A stretch of DNA of 64,000 nt, taken from assembly GCF_000741255.1 (NCBI RefSeq), contig NZ_JGZB01000004.1:248001-312000 (forward strand), written 5' to 3'. The notes below the pieces were generated by a model, which saw nothing but the letters and a program-made list of their open reading frames with translations, was not told where the DNA came from and did not search any database. The DNA is from Bifidobacterium magnum (GTDB lineage Bacteria > Actinomycetota > Actinomycetes > Actinomycetales > Bifidobacteriaceae). Position numbers and translations under genes: made by a program. Of the stretch, positions 24,221-33,466 are shown piece after piece; position 1 is the stretch's first letter, and each line of letters starts with the position of its first letter.

Positions 24221-25705
24221 ATGAAGCATCGCAGAAAGCCGGAAGTGCTTGCCCCCGCAGGCAATTTGCGCGGACTGATCACCGCCGTGGATTACGGCGC
24301 CGACGCCGTCTATTGCGGCGGCAAAGCGTTCGGTATGCGGTCGGCGCCCAAGAACCTGAGCCTGGAGGATTTTGAAGAGGGCAGCCGTTATGCCCATGAG
24401 CATGGCGCGCGTGTATACGTGACCTGCAATATTTTACCGCGCAACGATGAAGTCAAAGCCATCGAGCAGTATTTGGGCGATTTGAAGGACACGGGCGTGG
24501 ACGCGCTGATTGTCACCGACATCGGCGTGCTCATGATGGCGCGCCGTGTGGCGCCCAACCTTGAACTCCACGTGTCCACGCAGGCGGGAGTCACGAACTA
24601 TCTGGCTGCCAACGCGCTCTACGAGCTTGGCGCGCGCCGTGTGGTGCTCGCCCGCGAAATGGACTTGCAGGCCGTGCGAGACATTCGCGCCAACATTCCC
24701 GACGACATGGATATCGAAACTTTTGTGCATGGCAGCATGTGCATGGCATTCTCGGGCCGTTGCCTGATCTCCAACTATTTGACGGGCCGTGACGGCAACC
24801 ATGGCGAATGCGCCCAGCCGTGCCGCTGGAAGTACTCGCTGGTGGAAGAGAAGCGCCCGGGGCAGGTGTTCCCCGTCAACGAGACGAATGACGGCACCTA
24901 CATTTTCAACTCCCAGGACATGTGCATGATGGAGCACATTGACGACCTGATCGATTCGGGCGCCACGAGCCTGAAAATCGAAGGCCGTTCCAAGTCCGCG
25001 TACTATATCGCGGCCATGACGAACGCTTACAAGACGGCCGTGAACGAATACATGGTGCAGCGCGGTTTTGAGGACGAGGAAGGCCACGAACTCAAGCCGT
25101 TCCGCGACCGTGTGGTGCGCTCGGCGGACAACTACGAGGACAACCGCGTCGATTCCATCATGCAGGAATCCGCCCAGTCGTTCCACGGTATGGTCGATCC
25201 GGAAGGCCCCGGCGAGGACCTATCCATTCCGGCCCAAGAGGACACCGAAGCCACGGGATTCCGCCATGCCCAGACCGTGCCGGCGCCCCCCGTCACGTTG
25301 CCCGACTGGCTGCTCGAAGAGCCCGGCAAGGTCGCGCACCGCGACTATTCCACAGGCTTCTACTATCCGCGCCAGAAGGTCACGCAGAACACGGACCGTT
25401 CCTCCTACTTCCGCGAATGGCTTGTTGTGGGCGAAGTGCTGTCCTGGAGCCCCGAGGACGGCGGCCGTGTCACCGTCATGAGCCGCAACAAGATGGAACC
25501 GGGCCAGCTCGTCGAATTCCTGCTGCCGGGCCAGCCGCCGCTGGAATTCACGGTTCCCGACAACGGCATCCGGGACGAAGACGGCAACCCCGTGGCGCTG
25601 ATCAACAACCCCGCGCATGTGTTCTCCATGCCTTGCGCGGTCGAGGTGCCCGTCAACGCCGCCATGCGCTCGCGCACCAAAAAGCCGACGCTGAAAGCCG
25701 CCTAA
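24221..25705 (+). CDS. U32 family peptidase-like protein (YegQ/TrhP-type)
   Basis: 494-residue protein of the U32 family. Members such as E. coli TrhP take part in prephenate-dependent hydroxylation of tRNA U34 rather than peptidolysis. It starts RKPEVLAPAGNLRGLITAVDYGADAVYCGG. The family signature ETFVHGSMCMAFSGRCLISNYLTGRDGNHGECAQPCRW, with its conserved cysteines, is near residues 165-205, followed by KIEGRSKSAYYIA. A C-terminal beta-barrel (residues about 400-485) is present. ATG 24221 puts the conserved PEVLAPAGN at residue 7; upstream in-frame starts (24163 and earlier) would overlap the divergent reductase promoter. The tRNA-modification role is inferred from family members. Confidence 0.85.
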   Translation: MKHRRKPEVLAPAGNLRGLITAVDYGADAVYCGGKAFGMRSAPKNLSLEDFEEGSRYAHEHGARVYVTCNILPRNDEVKAIEQYLGDLKDTGVDALIVTDIGVLMMARRVAPNLELHVSTQAGVTNYLAANALYELGARRVVLAREMDLQAVRDIRANIPDDMDIETFVHGSMCMAFSGRCLISNYLTGRDGNHGECAQPCRWKYSLVEEKRPGQVFPVNETNDGTYIFNSQDMCMMEHIDDLIDSGATSLKIEGRSKSAYYIAAMTNAYKTAVNEYMVQRGFEDEEGHELKPFRDRVVRSADNYEDNRVDSIMQESAQSFHGMVDPEGPGEDLSIPAQEDTEATGFRHAQTVPAPPVTLPDWLLEEPGKVAHRDYSTGFYYPRQKVTQNTDRSSYFREWLVVGEVLSWSPEDGGRVTVMSRNKMEPGQLVEFLLPGQPPLEFTVPDNGIRDEDGNPVALINNPAHVFSMPCAVEVPVNAAMRSRTKKPTLKAA

Positions 25706-25759
25706 GTCTGACAGCAAAACGGCATGACCATGCCGTGGCGAGAGGCTACAGTGTGCATT

Positions 25760-27019
25760 ATGAACAAGAACGATGATGACAACATTGAAGCCTTCTCGGC
25801 CGAAGAGGCCATTCAGGAAGCCGAAGAAACGGTAAACGAGGAAGCCGAAAAGATCGCCAAGTCCGAGGCCAACAAGGCCGCGGACTTGAGCGCGGCCCTC
25901 GGCCAGGCCATTAACGACGCCATCGCGAAGGCCAAGAACCAGAAGATCCAGGATTCCATGGCGGCTCCCGCCCAAGAGAAGCCTGAAGACAGCAAGATTC
26001 TCAACAGCACCGAAATCGCACCCACCGACCAGGACGGCAACCCGATTCCCGTGACGATTCCCGTGGCGCTCACGCCGAACACCACCGTCGTATACACGAC
26101 GCGTTTGGGCGGTGTGAGTGAAGGCGACTTCGCCCACTTCAACCTGGGCGGCAAGGGCGGCGACGACCCGGCCAAGGTGCGCGCCAACCGCGAGGCGCTC
26201 GCCAAGGAACTCGGCGCCAAGCTTTCGCTGATCAAGCAAGTGCATTCCGGCGACGCCATCGACGTGGACGAGGTCTACACGGACAACAGCCCGTTCGGTT
26301 TCGACGCGTCCGGCAGCGTGGACGCCATGCTCGGCGCCACCTACAACCCCAAGCTCAGCACGGTCGACAGCGTGGACAAGGTGAACGGCGACGTGCAGGT
26401 GCTGGACGGCGACGCCCAAGTCACCACGAAAACGGGCATCGCGCTCGGCATGTTCGCCGCGGACTGCCTGCCCGTGCTGCTGGCCGACGATGAGGCCGGA
26501 GTTATCGCCGCGGCCCATTGCGGACGCCTCGGCCTGCAGAAGGGCGTCATTCGCGCCACGCTTGACATGATGCAGGAAAAGGGCGCCGACCCGGCGCGCA
26601 TCGTGGCCACGCTCGGCCCGTGCATTTGCGGCGACTGCTACGAAGTGGGCAGCGACATCGCCGACGATTTCGACGCGCAATTCCCGGGCACGTTCACGCT
26701 GACGCGCTTCGGCGGCCCCGGCATCGATTTGGCCGCCGCCGCGCTGCAAGAGCTTACGAAGGCCGGCATTAGCGAAGACCACATCATCTCTTCGCGCCCA
26801 CGCGTCAACGCCGCCACCCAATACCTGTCCGAAGACGCAGAACTGGCCCAACTGTGCCAGGAAGACAATGAAGGCGATCCGAACCTGCACGAGCGCATCG
26901 GCAAGATCCGCCACAGCATGTGCACGCTGGAAAACCCGCTGTGGTTCTCCCACCGTCGCGCCCAGCTCGCGCACAAGGACCATGAAGGCCGCATGCTCGC
27001 GTTGATCGTGCGCCGCTAA
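25760..27019 (+). CDS. PgeF/YlmD (DUF152) family protein with long N-terminal extension
   Basis: 419-residue protein. The C-terminal 310 residues are a multicopper-polyphenol-oxidase-like (YfiH/YlmD/PgeF) domain, members of which act as purine nucleoside phosphorylases or correct peptidoglycan precursors. The His-Cys-His site appears intact: KQVHSGDAI, ADCLPVLLAD and AAHCGRLGLQ (usually HAGWRG). The first roughly 105 residues are acidic and Ala/Glu/Lys-rich, with no counterpart in typical 250-residue family members. ATG 25760 is chosen, with GTG/ATG alternatives within 36 bp upstream. It lies 54 bp after the U32 gene and 34 bp before the cytidylyltransferase gene, so probably in one operon. 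Confidence 0.82.
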   Translation: MNKNDDDNIEAFSAEEAIQEAEETVNEEAEKIAKSEANKAADLSAALGQAINDAIAKAKNQKIQDSMAAPAQEKPEDSKILNSTEIAPTDQDGNPIPVTIPVALTPNTTVVYTTRLGGVSEGDFAHFNLGGKGGDDPAKVRANREALAKELGAKLSLIKQVHSGDAIDVDEVYTDNSPFGFDASGSVDAMLGATYNPKLSTVDSVDKVNGDVQVLDGDAQVTTKTGIALGMFAADCLPVLLADDEAGVIAAAHCGRLGLQKGVIRATLDMMQEKGADPARIVATLGPCICGDCYEVGSDIADDFDAQFPGTFTLTRFGGPGIDLAAAALQELTKAGISEDHIISSRPRVNAATQYLSEDAELAQLCQEDNEGDPNLHERIGKIRHSMCTLENPLWFSHRRAQLAHKDHEGRMLALIVRR

Positions 27020-27053
27020 CCCACGCATTTACGGATAAGGAATGGAACCAGGC

Positions 27054-27791
27054 ATGGAACAAGCAACCCCAGCACCAGTTATCGCCATTGTGCTCGCCGC
27101 CGGCCATGGCGTGCGCTTCGACGCGGACAACCCCAAGCAGCTCATCAAGCTTGAAGGCAAGCCCGTGGTGGCGTGGAGCATCGACGCCTTCCAACGCAAC
27201 GAACGCGTCAGCGATATCGTGATCGTTGTCAACGAACGCGTGCGCCCCGCCATGGAACAGCTCGTGGAAGACTACAACTTCACCAAAGTCCGCGCCATCA
27301 TCAATGGTGGCGCCGAACGCGTGGACAGTACCGAAACGGCGCTCGCCATGCTCGCCGACCATAATGTGCCGGCCAACGCGAAACTGCTGTTCCACGATTC
27401 CGTACGTCCGTTCGTCTCCCAGCGCATGATCGACGGCTGCATCGACACGCTCGGCGAATTCTCGGCCGCGACCGTCGCCTGCCCGTCCACGGACACGATT
27501 CTGATGTCGCAGGACTTGGGCGACCGCAAGGTCATCAAAAGCGTTCCCAACCGCAAGGAATGCTTCCGCGTGCAGACGCCGCAGGCTTTCCGCTTCGAAA
27601 CGATCCGCCGCGCCTACGAACTGGCCGCGCTGGACGACGGATTCCAGCCGACCGACGACACGCGTGCCGTCGTCGAATATCTGCCGGACATTCCTGTCGC
27701 CATCGTCAGCGGCTCTCCGACAAACTTGAAGATCACCACCCAAGACGATCTGCCGCTCGCGCAGCTCATCGCGCATAATCTCAAGAAGTGA
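27054..27791 (+). CDS. IspD/TarI family cytidylyltransferase
   Basis: 245-residue nucleotidyltransferase with a Rossmann-like fold, carrying IAIVLAAGHGVRFDADNPKQL (CTP-binding), a central RVDSTETAL segment, LLFHDSVRPFVS, and C-terminal DDTRAVVEYL and GSPTNLKITTQDDL. These fit either IspD (MEP pathway of isoprenoid synthesis) or TarI (CDP-ribitol for teichoic acid), which share these motifs. ATG 27054 is preferred because AAGGA (27037-27041) is 12 bp upstream; ATG 27042 is directly behind that site. IspD is more likely because no teichoic-acid genes are adjacent, but I cannot decide from sequence alone. Confidence 0.8.
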   Translation: MEQATPAPVIAIVLAAGHGVRFDADNPKQLIKLEGKPVVAWSIDAFQRNERVSDIVIVVNERVRPAMEQLVEDYNFTKVRAIINGGAERVDSTETALAMLADHNVPANAKLLFHDSVRPFVSQRMIDGCIDTLGEFSAATVACPSTDTILMSQDLGDRKVIKSVPNRKECFRVQTPQAFRFETIRRAYELAALDDGFQPTDDTRAVVEYLPDIPVAIVSGSPTNLKITTQDDLPLAQLIAHNLKK

Positions 27792-27828
27792 CGGCGCGCG
27801 CAGAACGCGCCACAGGAGAGCAGACATT

Positions 27829-28509
27829 ATGCAGGAACTGAACGTACTGGTGTCCGGATTCAACCCGTACCACGATGTTGACGACAACCCGTCGCTACTC
27901 GTGCCGCAAACGCTCGCGCAGCAGGGACTCGACTACGATCCGACGGATGTGAACGATCCGCTCTACAACGTGAACGTCCACATCCACAGCGTCATGCTGG
28001 AAGTGAGCTTCACGAAAGCGTGGCCGCTGTTACGCGAGACGATCGAACAAGTCAAACCGCAGATCGTGATCGCCACGGGACTCAAACGCGCCTCGCGCGG
28101 CATTCTGCTGGAACGGTGCGCGGAAAACAAAAAGGACACCAGTCGTCCGGACGCGGACAACATCATTCCCACGCGTCCGAAAATCGACGAGAACGGCCCG
28201 GCCGCATACTGGACGGGGCTGCCGTTGCGCGCCATCCTGCAAGCGTTCACGGCCGACCATATTCCGGCCACGCTGAGCTCGGACGCGGGCACCTTCGTGT
28301 GCAACGCGCTGTTCTACCGGCTGCAGGACTGGATGACGCACCACGACCACATGCTCGCGGGATTTGTGAATCTTCCGTTGATTAACGAGCAACCGCATCC
28401 GCAACATGGGCTGCCACTGCGCTCGCAGGTCACGGCGGTGCAAGATATGGTACGAGAAACGGTGCGCTATTACGTGCGCAACGGCAACGGCGGCGAATTG
28501 CTTATATAA
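27829..28509 (+). CDS. Pyroglutamyl-peptidase I-like protein, catalytic His replaced
   Basis: 226-residue C15-family protein that would remove N-terminal pyroglutamate. It retains Glu95 in RGILLERCAEN and the nucleophile Cys158 in SSDAGTFVCNALFYRL. The position of the catalytic His (normally GFIHVP) reads GFVNLP, giving Asn181, so the Cys-His-Glu triad looks incomplete. The family GxxGGR segment is ATGLKRASRG. The ATG follows ACAGGAGAGC. It is 37 bp after the cytidylyltransferase gene. It may be inactive, or a nearby His (for example in NEQPHPQH) may substitute; only an assay would tell. Confidence 0.78.
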   Translation: MQELNVLVSGFNPYHDVDDNPSLLVPQTLAQQGLDYDPTDVNDPLYNVNVHIHSVMLEVSFTKAWPLLRETIEQVKPQIVIATGLKRASRGILLERCAENKKDTSRPDADNIIPTRPKIDENGPAAYWTGLPLRAILQAFTADHIPATLSSDAGTFVCNALFYRLQDWMTHHDHMLAGFVNLPLINEQPHPQHGLPLRSQVTAVQDMVRETVRYYVRNGNGGELLI

Positions 28510-28609
28510 ATCCGCCGAGGGCGCTACCGCGCCGTGCCATAATCATGAAAATGGTATGAATAGAAACAGTTGCGGGCGGTGGGCTCGGTTGAACGAAAGG
28601 ATATAGACG

Positions 28610-30370
28610 ATGGTGGATCGGTTCCCTGTCGTATTGCGCGGTTACGACAAAGAGAGGGTGGACGAGGCATTGTCTGTCGCGCAGACGACGATCTCCCGCC
28701 TTCGCGAACAAGTAAAGGCCAGCGACGACACGATTCTGCAACTGCAGGCGCAGGTGCAGGAGGCGAAGAACAGCAGCGGCAACCAGGACAACACGTTCGC
28801 ATCGCTCGGCGCCAACGCGCAGCAGATGCTCGCGTCGGCCGAACAGACGAGCGGTGAATTGCTCGAACGCGCCAAGAAGGACGCCGCTTCCACGCGCAAG
28901 GAAGCCGCTTCCCAGGCGCAGACCTTGCTCAACAACGCCAAGCTGGACGCCCAGCGTATGGTGGAAGAGGCGACGAAGAAATCGGAAACGCTCGTCAACG
29001 ACGCGCAGGCCAAGGCCGACTCCATCGTCCGCACGGCGCAGGATGACGCCCAGCGTATGCGCACGCAGACTTCGAAGATGGTTGCCGACCAGCGTCAGGC
29101 GCTTGACCTGGAACTGACGAACACGCGTGAAGAGCACAACAAGCGTTTGGCTTCCGAGCGTTCGCAGCAGGAACGTGAACTTTCCGAGCAGCAAGCCGAG
29201 GCCGCCCAGGCCATCGCCGAACAGCGCAAGACCGCCAACGAGGAGATCACGCGCCTCAAGAGCGAGACGAACGACCAGATCGAGGCCGCGCTCACGGACG
29301 CCAACAAGAAGCTCGCGGATGTGCGCGAACAGGTGTCCAAGATGATGACGGAAGCCCAGCGCAAGGCCGGTGAGATCACGGATGCGGCCAAGAGCCACGC
29401 CCAGGAGATCACCGACAACGCCGAAGTGGACCGTACTCGCACGATGAGCCAGGTGAAGGCCGAAGTCGAGCAGATCCGCTCCGACATTGCCGCCCAGCAG
29501 GACGACGCCACGAAGAAGGTCGCGGAGTTGCTCGAATCCTTGGAAGAGCGCCGTGCCGCAGCTAAGGAAGAGTCCGAGTCGCTCGTCAACGAGGCCAAGT
29601 CGATCCGCGACGAAGCCGAGGAATACGCCAAGACGAAGAAGAAGGACGCGGACGATCAGGCCGTGACCATCGTGGAGAAGGCGCAGCAGCAGGCTAGTGA
29701 GCAGATTGAGGATCGCCGCAAGGCGGCCCAGGGCGAGCTTGACGAACTGCAGAACCGCATCGACGAGCTGCAGGCCCGCGAGGCGAGCATCACGCAGCGC
29801 GTTTCCGAACTGCGCTCCATGTTCTCCAACGCGTTCGCCGGCTTCGGATTCGGCGCTCCGGCACCGGAACCGACGCCGATGAACCTGCCGATCATGAACG
29901 CTGTTGCGAACGACGCCAACGCTTCCGCCACCGTGCACGCCACGGAAGATCTCGGCAGCGTCATGGAATCGATGGGCGCGGTCGCTTCGAACGAGCCGAT
30001 CGTCGCCTCCGACGAAGACGACGACGAACCGACGGATCTGCACGCCGACATGCCGGTGTCGTTCCCGCCGTCGAACAAGCGCCACACGGACGCCGTAGTG
30101 GAAGAGTCGGTGGCCGTAGTCGAAACGCCGGCTTCCCAGGATGAGCCGAACTTCGTCGGCGACGTGGACGGAGATCCGGAAGCGGACAACACGGGCGAGG
30201 CGGAACTCGTCGACCATGCCGACGAGCAGCCGGCCGAGGAATTCGCGCAAGTTCCGGAACCGGAAGACAGCGACGACACGGGTGAATCCGTGGAAATTCA
30301 GCAGATTGCGGAAACGGATTCGCACGAACAGGAGACGACGGTACTCAAGATGGTCACTCCCAACGAGTGA
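28610..30370 (+). CDS. DivIVA-like coiled-coil protein
   Basis: 586-residue protein starting with a DivIVA-type membrane-targeting motif (RFPVVLRGYDKERVDEALSV). A long, almost uninterrupted coiled coil (about residues 25-395, rich in Ala, Glu, Lys and Gln) follows, then an acidic, Pro/Glu-rich C-terminus with repeated EDDD/EPED stretches. The ATG follows AACGAAAGGATA. In actinobacteria such proteins organise polar growth or septation. It stands alone, with a hairpin at 30424-30450 after it. The cell-polarity role is inferred from family similarity in the first 30 residues and overall architecture. Confidence 0.78.
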   Translation: MVDRFPVVLRGYDKERVDEALSVAQTTISRLREQVKASDDTILQLQAQVQEAKNSSGNQDNTFASLGANAQQMLASAEQTSGELLERAKKDAASTRKEAASQAQTLLNNAKLDAQRMVEEATKKSETLVNDAQAKADSIVRTAQDDAQRMRTQTSKMVADQRQALDLELTNTREEHNKRLASERSQQERELSEQQAEAAQAIAEQRKTANEEITRLKSETNDQIEAALTDANKKLADVREQVSKMMTEAQRKAGEITDAAKSHAQEITDNAEVDRTRTMSQVKAEVEQIRSDIAAQQDDATKKVAELLESLEERRAAAKEESESLVNEAKSIRDEAEEYAKTKKKDADDQAVTIVEKAQQQASEQIEDRRKAAQGELDELQNRIDELQAREASITQRVSELRSMFSNAFAGFGFGAPAPEPTPMNLPIMNAVANDANASATVHATEDLGSVMESMGAVASNEPIVASDEDDDEPTDLHADMPVSFPPSNKRHTDAVVEESVAVVETPASQDEPNFVGDVDGDPEADNTGEAELVDHADEQPAEEFAQVPEPEDSDDTGESVEIQQIAETDSHEQETTVLKMVTPNE

Positions 30371-30423
30371 GCGTCGCGGTGTAAGCCATACCTGAGATTA
30401 CACTGAAATCAACCATGAACAAC

Positions 30424-30450
30424 GGCACCCCGCTGGAAACGGCGAGGTGC
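30424..30450 (+). terminator. Hairpin terminator between divIVA-like gene and pepC
   Basis: GGCACC and CGC (5' arm from 30424) pair with GGCG and GGTGCC (3' arm to 30450) with a small bulge. The following ATTTG is a weak T run. Confidence 0.6.
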
Positions 30451-30493
30451 CGATTTGTATGGTGGCAGAGAAGGATATGAATCAAGGAGCACT

Positions 30494-31831
30494 ATGTCTG
30501 ACATCACGCCATTGAGCAGTGACCGTCTGCAGGACCTGCGCGACAAGTTCGACAGCACCCCGCACGACCGTTTGGTGATGAACGCGGTAACGGCCGCCGG
30601 CATCCAGAAGGTGGCGCGCAACTACGATCGCGAACGCCTGCTGCAGCACCGCTTCTCCACGATCGTGGACAACGGCGAAGTGACGCACCAGGACCGTTCG
30701 GGCCGCTGCTGGCTGTTCAGCTCGCTGAACGTGGCACGTTTCGTGGCCAAGCAGAACATGAACCTCAAGGAGTTCGAGTTCTCGCAGAACTACGCCATGT
30801 ACTTCGACAAGCTGGAGCGCGTGAACTACTTTATGCACGACATCGCCGACCTGATTCGCGCGGGCGAGCCGACCGATTCGCGCCTGTTCCAGCACATGCT
30901 GTCCGACGTGATGGGCGACGGTGGCCAGTGGACGATGGCCATGAACATCTACAAGAAGTACGGCGCCGTCCCGAAGGACCTGTACCCGGAGACGGAATCC
31001 TCCAAGAACACGGGCGAACTCAACACGCAGCTGCGCCACATGCTGCACACGGCCGTGGCCCACATGGAGAAGGAGCCGAACCGCATCGACGAGATCATTG
31101 AGGAAGCTGTGGCCGCCGGTCACCGCATCCTGACGATCCACTTGGGCGAGCCGCCGAAGTCATTTGACTGGGAGTGGACGGACGCCGATGGCGAGTTCCA
31201 CCGCGATGGCGAGCTGACGCCTGTCGAGTTCTGGAACAAGTACGTAGGCGACGCGGATCTGGAAAGCTACGTGTGCCTCGTGGACGATCCGCGTTCCGAG
31301 CACGCCAAGGGCAAGAAGATCGGCATTGAGCACCTGAACAACGTGGCCGGTGGAGACCCGACCGAGTACCTCAACGTGCCGGTGCAGTTCATGAAGGATT
31401 GCGTGCGCCAGATTCTCGTGGAGCAGGGCATCCCGGTTTGGTTCGGCGCCGACTGCCACCCGATGATGGACCGCGAGTCCGGCGAGTGGGCCACCGACCT
31501 GTTCGAGTACGGCCGCGTGTATGGCGTGGACTTCGACATGGACAAGGAAGAGCGCGTGCGTTACGCCGATTCCGCCATGAACCACGCGATGGCGTTCGTG
31601 GGCGTGGATGTGGCCGACGACGGCAAGACGACGCGTCGTTGGCGCGTGGAGAATTCGTGGGGCAGCAAGATTGCCGACCACGGCTACTTCACGATGGGTG
31701 ACGACTGGTTCAGCCAGTACGTGTACGAAGTAGCCGTGCCGAAGGCCATGCTGCCGGCCGAGTACCAGGCCGCTCTGGACGAGCCGGCGACCATGCTGCC
31801 GGCTTGGGATCCAATGGGCGCTTTGGCCTGA
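30494..31831 (+). CDS. pepC: Aminopeptidase C (C1-family bleomycin hydrolase-like)
   Basis: 445-residue cytoplasmic cysteine aminopeptidase. Catalytic residues are visible as Cys in DRSGRCWLFSSLN, His in MNHAMAFVGVDV and Asn in WRVENSWGSK. The insertion regions and hexamer-forming C-terminus are typical of PepC/BLH, and the length matches. ATG 30494 has ATCAAGGAGCACT upstream; an in-frame start at 30455 would add 13 residues inside the terminator region. It is probably monocistronic. The C-terminal residues (MLPAWDPMGALA) could act as the autoinhibitory arm seen in bleomycin hydrolase. Confidence 0.93.
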   Translation: MSDITPLSSDRLQDLRDKFDSTPHDRLVMNAVTAAGIQKVARNYDRERLLQHRFSTIVDNGEVTHQDRSGRCWLFSSLNVARFVAKQNMNLKEFEFSQNYAMYFDKLERVNYFMHDIADLIRAGEPTDSRLFQHMLSDVMGDGGQWTMAMNIYKKYGAVPKDLYPETESSKNTGELNTQLRHMLHTAVAHMEKEPNRIDEIIEEAVAAGHRILTIHLGEPPKSFDWEWTDADGEFHRDGELTPVEFWNKYVGDADLESYVCLVDDPRSEHAKGKKIGIEHLNNVAGGDPTEYLNVPVQFMKDCVRQILVEQGIPVWFGADCHPMMDRESGEWATDLFEYGRVYGVDFDMDKEERVRYADSAMNHAMAFVGVDVADDGKTTRRWRVENSWGSKIADHGYFTMGDDWFSQYVYEVAVPKAMLPAEYQAALDEPATMLPAWDPMGALA

Positions 31832-31923
31832 TTGTGGGCTAATCCTGGTTTGATTCCAGCTTAATTTGCGGGCGTTCGCGTCATTATGGCGCGGGCGTCC
31901 GTTTTTATTTTCTGTTTGCGTCG

Positions 31924-32016
31924 ATGATGGTACAGCTGCATCTAACAGGCGCAAGTGAAAGTAAAAAAGAAAAGACGCGTAGATTGCGTAGAAATTGGGA
32001 ATTCGAGTATCCATAG
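31924..32016 (+). other. Possible aromatic leader peptide before the DAHP synthase gene
   Basis: A 30-codon frame (start ATG 31924, stop TAG 32014-32016) ends RRLRRNWEFEYP, placing Trp, Phe and Tyr within seven residues of the stop. It is followed at once by CGCCCGCG (32017-32024), which can pair with CGCGGGCG (32058-32065). There is no clear ribosome site and no T run. This is tentative. The rest of 31832-32169 shows a TATATT -10-like element at 32031 but no good -35. Confidence 0.25.
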
Positions 32017-32169
32017 CGCCCGCGTATGGCTATATTAGACGTTCGAGAGTCTCTTCGCGCGGGCGGCACAGCGGATTGGTGCCGAAATACGGTGAGCGTG
32101 AACGGACCGACAACAAAACGATATACGAAAACGGAAGCTCGGATACAGAAGCTGCGGAGGAACAAGACG

Positions 32170-33294
32170 ATGAATGCGATGCGCGGTCCAGACAGTTCAC
32201 AGGATATGCAGTTGCGTGCGGACGCGGTGGTTCCCGAAACCGTCGACGTCAATATCCGCCAGCTCGATCCGATTCCGGCGCCGCGATATTTTATTCGCGA
32301 ACTTCCGCTTACCCCCAAGATGAGCAATCTTGTGCTCACGTCGCGCCAGGAGATCCGCGACATCATTCGCGGCCGCGACGACCGCATGCTGGTGGTCGTG
32401 GGACCGTGCTCGATTCATGATCCGAAAGCCGCGCACGAATACGCGCAACGCTTGGCGAAGCTGTCCGCCGAAGTGCGTGACGAGCTGCTTATTGTGATGC
32501 GTGTGTATTTTGAAAAGCCGCGCACCACGATCGGTTGGAAAGGTCTGATCAACGATCCCGATCTTGACGGCCGGTTCGACATCCGCAAGGGCATGTGGCT
32601 TGCACGCAAGGTACTTACCGATGTGCTGAGCCAGGGACTGCCCACGGCCATCGAGTGGCTCGACCCGATTACGCCGCAGTATCTGTGCGATTTGATCAGC
32701 TGGGGCGCGATTGGCGCCCGCAATACGGAAAGCCAGGTGCACCGCGAGCTGGCTAGCGGCATGTCCATGCCGATCGGATTCAAGAATGCGACGGACGGCT
32801 CCGTGCAGCCCGCCGCCGACTCCTGCTATTCTGCCGGTTTCGAGCACCACTTCCTGTCCATCAACCTCGACGGCCATGTCATTTCCGCGGAGACGAAGGG
32901 CAATCCGGACTGCCATATCGTGCTGCGCGGATCTAACAAGGGCCCGAACTATGACGAGGCTTCCGTAAAGGAAGCGTTGGAAGCATTGCGCAAGTCCAAG
33001 GCGGACGGCCCGAACAATGTGGGGCTTATGGTGGACGCGGCGCACGGCAACTGCGGAAAAGATCCTGAGCAGGAAGTGCGCGTGGTGGAGAATATCGCGG
33101 ACCGTATCGCGGCCGGCGAGCGCGGCATTTTCGGTCTCATGATGGAAAGCTTCCTCGTGGGCGGCAGCCAGAAGCCCGGCCCTCTTGATCAGCTGGTGTA
33201 CGGCCAGTCTGTCACGGATCCGTGTGTGCCATGGGATGAAACGGAGCGTGTGCTGCGCAAACTTGCCGCGGCCGTCGCCGAACGTCGCAAGTAA
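32170..33294 (+). CDS. 3-deoxy-7-phosphoheptulonate (DAHP) synthase, type I, copy 1
   Basis: First enzyme of the shikimate pathway: phosphoenolpyruvate plus erythrose-4-phosphate to DAHP. The 374-residue AroF/G/H-type enzyme has VVVGPCSIHDPKAAHEYAQR (about 75-94), MRVYFEKPRTTIGWKGL, SWGAIGARNTESQVHREL, GNPDCHIVLRG and DAAHGNCGKD, which include PEP- and metal-binding residues. ATG 32170 is selected by GGAGGAACAAGACG; a longer in-frame extension upstream is unlikely. It is followed by two 16-bp tandem repeats around its stop codon. A second copy starts 2.2 kb downstream. Isoform-specific feedback control by different aromatic amino acids is plausible but not visible. Confidence 0.95.
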   Translation: MNAMRGPDSSQDMQLRADAVVPETVDVNIRQLDPIPAPRYFIRELPLTPKMSNLVLTSRQEIRDIIRGRDDRMLVVVGPCSIHDPKAAHEYAQRLAKLSAEVRDELLIVMRVYFEKPRTTIGWKGLINDPDLDGRFDIRKGMWLARKVLTDVLSQGLPTAIEWLDPITPQYLCDLISWGAIGARNTESQVHRELASGMSMPIGFKNATDGSVQPAADSCYSAGFEHHFLSINLDGHVISAETKGNPDCHIVLRGSNKGPNYDEASVKEALEALRKSKADGPNNVGLMVDAAHGNCGKDPEQEVRVVENIADRIAAGERGIFGLMMESFLVGGSQKPGPLDQLVYGQSVTDPCVPWDETERVLRKLAAAVAERRK

Positions 33295-33316
33295 GATTCG
33301 TCGCAAGTAAGGTTCG
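33285..33316 (+). repeat. 16-bp tandem repeat over the DAHP synthase stop codon
   Basis: TCGCAAGTAAGATTCG (33285-33300) is followed directly by TCGCAAGTAAGGTTCG (33301-33316), with a partial third CGCAAGTAG near 33329. The first copy contains the TAA stop. Confidence 0.6.
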
Positions 33317-33466
33317 CGCGTAAAGCGCCGCAAGTAGAGTCGCGCGCCGAGCATAATGTGCCGACTGCCCCAAGAGAAACGCGAGCGCCAAGCGCGTATC
33401 TCGTCATGCCTTCTGGCCAATATTGATATGCAAGTCATGATGGGACGCAGAAGGGGCACAAATATA

